Assembly: GCF_024623325.1 (NCBI RefSeq)
Contig: NZ_JANJZD010000002.1
Location: 1-64,000, forward strand
Reading direction: 5' to 3'
DNA from: Acetatifactor muris
GTDB lineage: Bacteria > Bacillota > Clostridia > Lachnospirales > Lachnospiraceae
Length of the DNA: 64,000 nt
Every line of letters starts with the position of its first letter. Positions within the stretch are counted from its first letter, which is position 1. The notes beneath the pieces were generated by a model. It did no database searches. It was given only the letters and a program-made list of their open reading frames with translations, and was not told where the DNA came from. Made by a program: the position numbers and the translations under genes. Of this stretch, positions 31,060-38,018 are shown in pieces.

Positions 31060-31358
31060 GCCATTTCCTCCAAATGGAACATCATTGTTCCCTCGTCTGC
31101 TAAAGCAGAACAATACTCCTGAAATTCTGTAACCTGCGGCAACTTTTCCAAAGCCCCCTGTGCTGCCTCCATTGATGCCCACCAAATCATTTCAACCCAT
31201 TTATCCTGCTTTAAATCCTTTGTTAATGACCGTTTTACAAATCCGGCAATATCTTTTTCAAGCACCTCATTCAATTTGTGATACATTCGTAAAAAATGTT
31301 CCTTGGTCACTTCTTGGTTTGTCTGAAAAATAACCATTTCTATCACGTTTTTATTCAT
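31056..31358 (-). CDS. Dimeric alpha/beta-barrel (ABM-like) protein
   Basis: 100 residues from ATG 31358 (AAAGGA nine bases before). One ferredoxin-like half barrel: VIEMVIFQTNQEVTKEHFLR, then KDKWVEMIWW-type strand (QDKWVEMIWWASMEAAQGAL) and a helix near the end. Proteins of this fold act as small monooxygenases or binding proteins as dimers. Coupled with the DUF6194 gene and read away from the WYL regulator. Confidence 0.72.
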   Translation of the reverse strand: MNKNVIEMVIFQTNQEVTKEHFLRMYHKLNEVLEKDIAGFVKRSLTKDLKQDKWVEMIWWASMEAAQGALEKLPQVTEFQEYCSALADEGTMMFHLEEMA

Positions 31359-31404
31359 AACATCTTGTCCTTTCGTTTGAGTATCATATTGCATTTGGTA
31401 CATA

Positions 31405-31440
31405 GATAGTCTATCATGGAATAGTGACAACGGCTGTCAC
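31405..31440. promoter_or_regulatory. Palindromes between WYL regulator and divergent pair
   Basis: GATAG-T-CTATC (31405-31415) and GTGACA-ACGGC-TGTCAC (31424-31440, perfect 6-base arms) lie in the 105-base gap between divergent starts at 31358 and 31464. Both are candidate binding sites for the WYL regulator, which would then control itself and the divergent genes. Confidence 0.5.
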
Positions 31441-31463
31441 CATTCGGAAAGGAGTTTTTAAAA

Positions 31464-32411
31464 ATGTCAAAAGCAGAACGGCTTATTGAAATGATGATAA
31501 CGATAAATACCAAAAAGGATTTTACAGTAGGCGAATTAGCAAAAGAATTTTCTGTGTCAAAGCGAACAATACTCCGTGATTTGCAAGAATTAGAACAGGC
31601 TGGATTCCCCCTTTATTCCGAAGTCGGTGCTGCTGGCGGGTATCACATCTTGAAAGAGCGCATTTTGCCGCCTATCACTTTTTCAGAGAATGAAGCCAAA
31701 GCTATATTCTTTGCCTGTCAAGCCTTGAAATTCTATCACGATTTACCTTTTGAACAGGAAACAATATCTGTTTTGAAAAAATTTTTGAACTGTCTGCCCT
31801 TAGATATACAAAGCAGTATTACACAAATTCAAAATAGTGTAGTATTTTGGATTCCAGACAGGCATTGCGATTCACCACTACTTAAATCAATGTTTCATAT
31901 TGTCGTTAATCACCATTCAGCAACAATACAGTATTCATCAACACATTCTGAAAGTATACGCACAATTATACCGATTGGGCTATATGCTATGAACGGGCTT
32001 TGGTATTGCCCTGCATATTGCACCGTTGCTAATCAAATCAGAGAGTTCCGTATTGACCGTATAAAGGAAATAATAGAGGAAAAACCATATCCTAAAGGGA
32101 AATTTCCTGTTCCTGCGTCCATTCAAGAATATCTCGAAAGGTTAGAAATCGGAAATGATTACCACATAAAGATTCAGCTAACCGATATAGGTGTTAAACG
32201 CTGCGAAACTGAATTTTTACTGGCAAGGGGATTAAAAACATTCCCAACAGGCGGCGGTATCATCGACATGGAAATACGTCATACAACCTTGGATTGGGTT
32301 GCCGATTATTTCCTGCCATTTGGAATCAATGCAACTGTCTTAGAACCACCAGAACTTGTGGAGCTAATGAAACAAAAGATATACGAATTACATCAGCATT
32401 ATTGTAGGTAA
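31464..32411 (+). CDS. YafY-type HTH/WYL regulator
   Basis: 315 residues, GGAAAGGAG before the ATG. N-terminal HTH_11 domain (LIEMMITINTKKDFTVGELA, KEFSVSKRTILRDLQELEQA) followed by the YHILKERILPPI linker. Then comes the WYL domain (TIIPIGLYAMNGLWYCPAYC, variant of the usual PxxLxxxxxxWYL) and the WCX C-terminal part (DVWVADYFL-like TTLDWVADYFLPFGINA). WYL proteins bind nucleic acids or small ligands and repress. Here it faces the DUF6194 and barrel genes. Confidence 0.88.
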   Translation: MSKAERLIEMMITINTKKDFTVGELAKEFSVSKRTILRDLQELEQAGFPLYSEVGAAGGYHILKERILPPITFSENEAKAIFFACQALKFYHDLPFEQETISVLKKFLNCLPLDIQSSITQIQNSVVFWIPDRHCDSPLLKSMFHIVVNHHSATIQYSSTHSESIRTIIPIGLYAMNGLWYCPAYCTVANQIREFRIDRIKEIIEEKPYPKGKFPVPASIQEYLERLEIGNDYHIKIQLTDIGVKRCETEFLLARGLKTFPTGGGIIDMEIRHTTLDWVADYFLPFGINATVLEPPELVELMKQKIYELHQHYCR

Positions 32412-32459
32412 GCTTCCCTATAACCCTATTATACTTATCGGTTCAATTATATTATCAGC

Positions 32460-32497
32460 CACATCCAGTGGTTATTCATTGACATCAACAGGCTACT
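32460..32497 (+). repeat. 38-base repeat, left copy
   Basis: CACATCCAGTGGTTATTCAT continuing GACATCAACAGGCTACT. About 33 of 38 bases match the copy at 37556-37593, in the same orientation. In both copies one frame reads GYSLT, so they look like ends of the same gene family. Bases 32412-32566 hold no intact gene. Confidence 0.55.
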
Positions 32498-32566
32498 ATC
32501 AAAAAATGTATAAAGAAAGCCTTGTCAAAAGCGGCACTCATAAAACAGCATAGGATTGTTTTCGGG

Positions 32567-32604
32567 AAACGGCGTAGCTTCGGCTATGCCGTTTCTCCGT
32601 TTTT
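32567..32604 (+). terminator. Terminator with UUCG loop
   Basis: AAACGGCGTAGC-TTCG-GCTATGCCGTTT (one G-U) forms a 12-bp stem with the very stable UUCG tetraloop, then CTCCGTTTTT. It serves the plus-strand WYL gene or the lost gene at the repeat. Confidence 0.8.
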
Positions 32605-32699
32605 CAGATCATTGAGCAGGGAGTACTTCCACAAGGCCATAGGAAATATCAATCTGCTGTCGGAGAATTTTCCGTTGGCATTATCTTTGTAAACATGCT

Positions 32700-33446
32700 T
32701 TATGGAATAGAATTTACTACATCAAGGATTTCTTCCGCAGAAAGGTCATCTGGAGAAACCCCAATATACACATCCTCATAGGCAAAATGAAAGATTCCAT
32801 TGTCGTCTTTTGTTTCTAAATATTCTCGCAAATCCTTAAAAGAGTATATAGGTTTATTTGTCCTTGGCTCATGGTCCATAATGAGAACAACAAAACTTGA
32901 ACCAAATAGGCTTGGGTCTGCAACTGCAACTCTGCCATCATCGTTAGCGGGAGCCGTTGTTATTTCATCATTGCCTGTTGTATAAGTTACCCGAAGTAAG
33001 TGATATTTTGTTCCGTTTTTCATAGTTGTTTCATATAGACTGGCCTTACCAAAATGATAGCCAGCGGGCAAATCAGCAGGCAAGTGATTTCCTAATCCCG
33101 GTATTCCGTAGGCGGTATTCTCATCAACGCTTTCTATGGTCGCATCTAAAACATCTCGAATATCCTCGGTGGCCGGATATACAGCCATACTTTCAATTAC
33201 CGGGTCAACACCCTCCGGATGTTCCCCTGGAGTAACAATGCCGCCGGGAATGCTCGGGCCGCCGCTCGGTTCCCTCAAAATGCCCGGTAGTGTCAGTGCT
33301 GTTGCTGTGATAATCAGACCAGCACAAGCTGCCATAGCCCCCCATTTGACCGCTTTATTGTATCGGACCCGCTTATATGCTTTCGCATCTTGCACAGCCT
33401 CATCGTTAATCGCTCCAACAGCATCCAAAATATTTTCAACTTTCAT
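32700..33446 (-). CDS. Membrane anti-sigma-like protein
   Basis: 248 residues. N-terminal cytosolic helix region (VENILDAVGAINDEAVQDAK), basic stretch YKRVRYNKAVKW, one membrane segment (GAMAACAGLIITATALTLPG), then a Gly/Pro linker and an outer domain (LPAGYHFGKASLYETTMKNG; HFAYEDVYIGVSPDDLSAEE). The A of its ATG is the last base of the sigma stop, so the two are coupled. The layout is that of single-pass anti-sigma factors paired with this ECF type; the signal sensed is unknown. Confidence 0.8.
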   Translation of the reverse strand: MKVENILDAVGAINDEAVQDAKAYKRVRYNKAVKWGAMAACAGLIITATALTLPGILREPSGGPSIPGGIVTPGEHPEGVDPVIESMAVYPATEDIRDVLDATIESVDENTAYGIPGLGNHLPADLPAGYHFGKASLYETTMKNGTKYHLLRVTYTTGNDEITTAPANDDGRVAVADPSLFGSSFVVLIMDHEPRTNKPIYSFKDLREYLETKDDNGIFHFAYEDVYIGVSPDDLSAEEILDVVNSIP

Positions 33447-34003
33447 TACAAAAATTCCTCTCTTTCCAACCGGTTTAGAAGATTTTTCCGTTGCCTGTGT
33501 AACATCATTTTTACTTTGCTTTGTGAAAACCCAAATCTTTGAGCAATCTCGCTAATCGGGTCAAAATACCAATACCTGCAGATGAAAACCCGGCGTTCCA
33601 TAGGAGGTAGCGACATAACGAAACTGTCAATTAGCTGTACCAATTCTGCGGCCTCCACCTCATGCTCTACGTTTTGGTTAGAGGGAATACAGTCAGACAG
33701 TTCGTCAAGTACCAGCACGATCTCACCGCCGCCTCGCTTTTTTGCAGTACGTCCACGCCATTTGTCAATAGATATTCTCCGTGTAATTTTACCTAAAAAT
33801 GTTGAGAGGATAGACGGACGGTGGGGCGGAATGCTGTTCCATGCGTCAAGGTAAGTATCATTTACACTTTCGTCTGCGTCCTCTATATTTCCGAGGATGC
33901 CATAAGCGATGGAATAGCAGTAATTTCCGTACTTTTTAGATGTTTCTGATATTGCATTTTCAGAGCGCGCCCAATAAAGGTTGACAATGCTGTCATCTTC
34001 CAT
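33446..34003 (-). CDS. ECF RNA polymerase sigma factor
   Basis: 185 residues; of two close ATGs, 34003 has AAAGGAGG at the better distance. Region 2: ETSKKYGNYCYSIAYGILGN with DADESVNDTYLDAWNSIPPH and TFLGKITRRISIDKWRGR. Region 4: VMSLPPMERRVFICRYWYFD with the HTH PISEIAQRFGFSQSKVKMMLHR. Longer than the other ECF factor here because of an acidic linker between regions 2 and 4. Coupled to its anti-sigma gene. Confidence 0.9.
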   Translation of the reverse strand: MEDDSIVNLYWARSENAISETSKKYGNYCYSIAYGILGNIEDADESVNDTYLDAWNSIPPHRPSILSTFLGKITRRISIDKWRGRTAKKRGGGEIVLVLDELSDCIPSNQNVEHEVEAAELVQLIDSFVMSLPPMERRVFICRYWYFDPISEIAQRFGFSQSKVKMMLHRQRKNLLNRLEREEFL

Positions 34004-34180
34004 TTCCATACCTCCTTTGTCCCCAGATAGAGTTCTTCATCTATCTACTCGAAAAATAATCGTTTAGGTCACAGTCATTTTGAAAAAGTTTAGAAAAACG
34101 AACAACGGCCTTACATCCCGAAGCACAGTCGCCCCATGTTAGCGTTTGTAGAACGAACAGGGTACAGGACATATAAACAG

Positions 34181-34211
34181 CCAGAGGCTGTCGCAAGTTG
34201 ACAGCCCCTGG
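34181..34211 (-). terminator. Hairpin after the Crp fragment
   Basis: Arms CCAGGGGCTGTC and GACAGCCTCTGG (minus strand, one G-U) around AACTTGC, 25 bases past the stop of the Crp-type remnant. Followed by CTGTTTATAT, a weak T run. Bases 34004-34180 show nothing else beyond the sigma gene promoter region. Confidence 0.5.
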
Positions 34212-34235
34212 TTATGGAATAAATATGTGATTCGC

Positions 34236-34385
34236 TCAAAGCAATCGAAATGTGTTTTTATGATAATCAATAACCCCATCGCGCTTCATATAGGACAGCT
34301 CTCGTGAAAGCGCGCTGCGTTCCACGTTAAGATATTCAGCCATAGCGTTTCTATTCATGGGAATGGCAAATGTCCTTTTTTGTTG
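34236..34385 (-). pseudogene. Crp/Fnr regulator, C-terminal HTH remnant
   Basis: The minus strand reads TFAIPMNRNAMAEYLNVERS, ALSRELSYMKRDGVIDYHKN and TFRLL, then a stop at 34236. This is the winged HTH that ends Crp/Fnr proteins (the SALSRELSxMKxxGxI motif). The sensor domain and start are gone. In Clostridia such regulators often sit beside a permease gene; a permease stub and a Crp-type palindrome are found 3 kb away at 37325-37541. Confidence 0.75.
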
Positions 34386-34406
34386 TTTGCGGGACATCCG
34401 CCATAA

Positions 34407-34493
34407 ATGTTCTCTATGCCACAGCTATTAACAGCCCTTTTAGGCGGCGGTGTTGCGCTGCTGGTACTTTCGCCATTAAAAAAGCTTAACTGA
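34407..34493 (+). pseudogene. 3' scar of a membrane protein
   Basis: 28 codons on the plus strand, MPQLLTALLGGGVALLVLSP then LKKLN and stop. It has the look of the last membrane helix of a transporter component. There is no ribosome site and no upstream part. It abuts the Crp scar in the opposite direction, marking a deletion join. Confidence 0.4.
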
Positions 34494-34570
34494 TGCAAAG
34501 CGTGGGCATTATGAAAAGTAAAAACAGCCACGGCGATACCTCCTTAGATACCGCCGTTAGGCCGCCTTAA

Positions 34571-36775
34571 TCAAAATTTAGACTTTTCTCTCTCGTCCAT
34601 GCCCTCAAACTGCACTTGATTTTCGTCAATTGTGATTGTGATTAGATCGGTACTATATTCATCTGCCAAAGAAACCATTTTCGTTACGACATCGTGCTCG
34701 GTCAGCGTCAGCAAATCATCCAGTGGGGTTTCATCCCAAAAGGCTTCTATGGCACTGACGATACCGCCGATAGCGTAATCACGCTCGCCAATCGTCAAGC
34801 GATCTTTGTCTGCGATGTGATAGGAAAACTGATACCACAAATTACACCAAGCGCCATAGCCCCCGTCTTCCGTATCTTTTGAAAGGATGGTTCCGGCAAA
34901 CCACGGATCTTCCTCCGGGCGTCCGGTATTCAGGCTTTGTATCATACGGAAATTTTCTTCACCGGAAAGCGTCCTCGTCAACGTCACAAAAGCACGTTCC
35001 TCCACCGAGAGTTCCACCCGGTAATCATTTCGTGCGGCATCCTCCCCAATCCGATCCCATCCGTCAAGGTTTTCGTTGGCCCATTCCAGCAAGGCAGCAT
35101 TAAAATCGGCCACGGTCATCTGTTGGTAATTGGGGGTTTTGAGAGCCAATAGTGAGGCATACTCCTCGCTTGTGCCATATCCGTACTGGCGCGGCTCTTG
35201 TTCATTGAAGCCGGGATCATCGGTACTGGCGGGCAGGGTATCTACATAGCCAGAAAGCGGCATAAACCAAAATTGAATGGAAAGTTGCAGGCATTTAAGG
35301 CTGTGCGTCTGGGCAATGCCCTCAATTTTTGATTGAAGCACCGCCGTCTGATCTCCTTGGAGTTCTTTCAAAGACATTCCCTGTAAAAGCGCTGGCATGG
35401 CATTTGCAACGCCGAGCCGCGCATCGTTGTACTCCCGGACGGTCAGCGTGTCTGCATCCAGTATCGTCATCGTGAGTTGATATTCCAGTGTCGCGTTGTC
35501 TGATGCCTCATAATTTGTCGTTGCATAGCCGCCGAAGTCTCTTTCCTGCCATCTTTCGGCAATAAGCGGTTCTAACACATTAAACAGGAATGAGGCGGTT
35601 TCATTGTTGTCTTTCCTATCATAAAGCGTTTGGTCCTGTGAAAAACGCTCCAGAAGCTCTCTATATTCGACTGTATCAATCAATTCAAAAATCTGTGTCC
35701 GAAACTCGGAAACGGTCATATCCTCATAACCGTCAAGCTGTAACGCAAACAGCTTGTTATACTCTTCATCGGTAAAGCCAGTATTGGGAACAGGGCTTAA
35801 CCGATTATTTCCTGCCGCGGCAGAGGTGGCAAAAGCAACCATGACTCCAGCAACCAAAACAACCGCAACACATGTGGCAATCAACGATGTTTTCTTGATT
35901 TTCATAATAGCGGTCACTCTTTCTTCAATGGCGTTTTTGCTAAAGCTGTTACATAGCGGGGTCAGACCGCTTTTTGTTTCCTCCATACTGATAAGCATCC
36001 GCGCATAAATCGACTTGTTTCCCGTTCCAAAAAGCCGAACAACCACCTCATCACAGGAAAGTTCAATATCACGGTTTGCCAGGATATACATAGCCCATAC
36101 CAACGGATTAAACCAGTGGATGCAGAGTGCCACAACCAAAACCAGCTTCGTGAAAGCGTCAAAACGCCGGATATGAACATACTCATGGGCCAAAACGTAT
36201 GGAAGCGATTTTGTATCATTCCAGTCTGTACCCTTTGGCATCAAAATCACAGGCCGGAGAAAGCCGTAGGTGAGAGGGGCGCAAATCCGGCTGGACTGCC
36301 TAATGGCGATTTGACGCTTTATTTTATGTGTAATGAGCCAGCTTTTTACAAAATCATTCTCCACAGGCAGAGAGGTCTGAAACTCCCGACGGCATCGGAT
36401 ATACGAAATTGCAAAAAACAGGAAACAGATAAGTGCGCCAACAGCCCAAATGACTGTCCATATGGAAATGGAGCTTCCCGTTTCATTGATACCGGCTGTA
36501 CTTGGGAGCATCGTCATAGCCTGGGTCGGAGTGACCGGGATAAAGTTTGCCACGGGGGTCTGCTGTACCGCTTGCATAGCGGATGTCCTATGGCCTATGA
36601 CCGAATAAAGGCTAAACATGGACGGTAAAGATAATGGGATCAACAAGCGCAATAGCGCAACCCCCCATAGCGCCAAAAAGGTCTTTTTCGGCAATCTGTT
36701 AATTGCCAGCGCACGAATGACAACAATCGCTAAAATTAAAATGGCACCGGAAAAACTCATTTGCAGTAAGCTCAT
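34571..36775 (-). CDS. BlaR1-type M56 metallopeptidase with duplicated outer domain
   Basis: 734 residues, GAGGAGG before the ATG. Residues 1-310 are the BlaR1/MecR1 membrane peptidase: four membrane helices and the zinc site VLAHEYVHIRRFDA (HExxH), with the downstream DIELSCDEVVV motif. The last membrane helix (SLIATCVAVVLVAGVMVAFA) leads to an outer part of 400 residues. That part is not a beta-lactam sensor but two related copies, beginning EEYNKLFALQLDGYEDMTVS and EEYASLLALKTPNYQQMTVA. On signal, such proteins cleave the paired BlaI repressor, encoded 10 bases upstream. The ligand is unknown. Confidence 0.88.
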   Translation of the reverse strand: MSLLQMSFSGAILILAIVVIRALAINRLPKKTFLALWGVALLRLLIPLSLPSMFSLYSVIGHRTSAMQAVQQTPVANFIPVTPTQAMTMLPSTAGINETGSSISIWTVIWAVGALICFLFFAISYIRCRREFQTSLPVENDFVKSWLITHKIKRQIAIRQSSRICAPLTYGFLRPVILMPKGTDWNDTKSLPYVLAHEYVHIRRFDAFTKLVLVVALCIHWFNPLVWAMYILANRDIELSCDEVVVRLFGTGNKSIYARMLISMEETKSGLTPLCNSFSKNAIEERVTAIMKIKKTSLIATCVAVVLVAGVMVAFATSAAAGNNRLSPVPNTGFTDEEYNKLFALQLDGYEDMTVSEFRTQIFELIDTVEYRELLERFSQDQTLYDRKDNNETASFLFNVLEPLIAERWQERDFGGYATTNYEASDNATLEYQLTMTILDADTLTVREYNDARLGVANAMPALLQGMSLKELQGDQTAVLQSKIEGIAQTHSLKCLQLSIQFWFMPLSGYVDTLPASTDDPGFNEQEPRQYGYGTSEEYASLLALKTPNYQQMTVADFNAALLEWANENLDGWDRIGEDAARNDYRVELSVEERAFVTLTRTLSGEENFRMIQSLNTGRPEEDPWFAGTILSKDTEDGGYGAWCNLWYQFSYHIADKDRLTIGERDYAIGGIVSAIEAFWDETPLDDLLTLTEHDVVTKMVSLADEYSTDLITITIDENQVQFEGMDEREKSKF

Positions 36776-36785
36776 AGTTACCTCC

Positions 36786-37145
36786 TCATTCTAAATCGCC
36801 AACAATCTGTTTCAACTTTTCGATCTGTTCAGCGGAAAGTTTCTTCCTGCCGAGCAGAGCCGCAAATAGCTTATCAGCAGAACCGTCATAGACTTTATTG
36901 ATCAGTTCGTTGGTTTCCGCCTCTTGGACGGACTCTTTCGGTATCAATGCGCGGCACATAAAGCCCGGCTCGGAGCGTTCAATCGCCCCTTTTTTGATGC
37001 ACCGCTTTATGAGAGTATAGGTCGTGTTTACATTCCAGCCCAACTGCCCGGTCAGTTGTTTAGCAATCTGCTTTGCCGGAATGTCACCCTCTTTCCAGAG
37101 CACCTCCATTACTTTCAATTCAGAGTCAAAAAGTTTTACAGCCAT
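36786..37145 (-). CDS. BlaI/MecI/CopY-type repressor
   Basis: 119 residues from ATG 37145 (AAAGGAG ten bases before). Winged-HTH: VKLFDSELKVMEVLWKEGDI, AKQIAKQLTGQLGWNVNTTY, TLIKRCIKKGAIERSEPGF. The C-terminal dimer helix is KLSAEQIEKLKQIVGDLE. It should repress its own operon through the inverted repeat upstream and be cleaved after the BlaR1-type signal. About half its residues match the second BlaI at 37655-38014. Confidence 0.92.
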   Translation of the reverse strand: MAVKLFDSELKVMEVLWKEGDIPAKQIAKQLTGQLGWNVNTTYTLIKRCIKKGAIERSEPGFMCRALIPKESVQEAETNELINKVYDGSADKLFAALLGRKKLSAEQIEKLKQIVGDLE

Positions 37146-37165
37146 CAAACAGGAACTCCTTTCAT

Positions 37166-37235
37166 AAGACACCAGTAGTATTTTTAAAATTAAACTACCA
37201 CAGTCTTAATGCTTTGTCAATACTACTCGTGTCTT
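37166..37235 (-). promoter_or_regulatory. BlaI promoter flanked by a 17-base inverted repeat
   Basis: Arms AAGACACCAGTAGTATT (37166-37182) and AATACTACTCGTGTCTT (37219-37235) are complementary with one mismatch. Between and into them on the minus strand lies a promoter: TTGACA, 17 bases, TAGTTT, with TTGACA starting right after the upstream arm's AGTAGTA. Two BlaI dimers bound at the arms would cover the -35 and the start site. Each arm holds the AGTAGTA core. Confidence 0.65.
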
Positions 37236-37324
37236 AAATCTTCCGAATATAAAATAGTCGGTAGTATGAAATACCAGGCGCAAAAGAGAGCCCAAGGGAA
37301 TGACGCAGCTGCGTCCTCACTTTT

Positions 37325-37367
37325 TGTTGCGTGTGCAACAGGAAATTTGAGCAAATTGTACTATAAT
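37325..37367 (+). promoter_or_regulatory. Crp/Fnr-like palindrome and promoter of the permease stub
   Basis: TGTTGC-GTGT-GCAACA (37325-37340, perfect 6-base arms) is followed 21 bases later by -10 TATAAT (37362-37367). This is the position of a Crp/Fnr-family activator site near -41. It fits the Crp remnant at 34236-34385. Confidence 0.55.
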
Positions 37368-37403
37368 GAAAGTTGAAAAGCAAAGGAAAAGACGGTGGTA
37401 AAG

Positions 37404-37541
37404 GTGAACACAGTTTTTACTTATTGGTTTTACGGTTTAGCAGCGGTTTTACTCATTCTTTCCTTTGTGAAAGACACGAATAAAACACTGTTGTCCGATC
37501 AGGATAAAAAGGCAATCTATGAAAATGCGGACAAGCTATAA
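37404..37541 (+). pseudogene. Permease N-terminal stub (UPF0718-like)
   Basis: 45 codons from GTG 37404 read MNTVFTYWFYGLAAVLLILS then FVKDTNKTLL. This is the first membrane helix and loop of UPF0718-type permeases, after which the sequence diverges and stops. The full family has about 300-350 residues. It could be expressed as a single-helix peptide, but a truncated gene is more likely. Confidence 0.55.
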
Positions 37542-37555
37542 CAATACTGATCATC

Positions 37556-37593
37556 CATATCCGGCGGTTATTCATTGACATTAACAGACTACT
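37556..37593 (+). repeat. 38-base repeat, right copy
   Basis: CATATCCGGCGGTTATTCAT continuing TGACATTAACAGACTACT. Partner of 32460-32497. One frame reads GYSLTLTDYCDSIWEMYDKE, then ends 62 bases before the second BlaI gene. Confidence 0.55.
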
Positions 37594-37654
37594 GTGATAG
37601 TATATGGGAAATGTACGATAAAGAACACACAATGAATATGAGGTGAACACGGGT

Positions 37655-38014
37655 ATGGAAAAGACACTGTTTGATTCAGAAAGAAAGGTAATGGAAGTAA
37701 TCTGGAAAGAAGGAGAAGTAACAGCCAAACAGATTTCCCTGACCCTACGTGATACCGTCGGCTGGAATAAGAATACCACCCACACGGTCATTAAAAAATG
37801 TATCCAGAAGGGCTTTATTGAACGCCTGGAGCCGAATTTTGTCTGCAGGGCTCTCCTTTCCAAAGAACAGGCAGTTCAGGATGATACCAGGGAATTTGTA
37901 AACCGTGTCTTTGACGGCTCCGTCCCCCTGCTTTTTTCGGCGCTGTTATCCCAGAGGACCCTGTCAAAAAAGGAACTGGAGGAATTAAAGCAAATGATCA
38001 ATGAAATGGAGTGA
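37655..38014 (+). CDS. BlaI/MecI/CopY-type repressor
   Basis: 119 residues from ATG 37655 with GAGGTG nine bases before. Winged HTH: TLFDSERKVMEVIWKEGEVT, KQISLTLRDTVGWNKNTTHT, VIKKCIQKGFIERLEPNF. C-terminal helix LSKKELEELKQMINEME. It is a close relative of the minus-strand BlaI at 36786-37145. Its BlaR1 gene begins 4 bases after its stop. I see no clear operator in the 113 bases before it. Confidence 0.92.
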   Translation: MEKTLFDSERKVMEVIWKEGEVTAKQISLTLRDTVGWNKNTTHTVIKKCIQKGFIERLEPNFVCRALLSKEQAVQDDTREFVNRVFDGSVPLLFSALLSQRTLSKKELEELKQMINEME

Positions 38015-38018
38015 GCCT

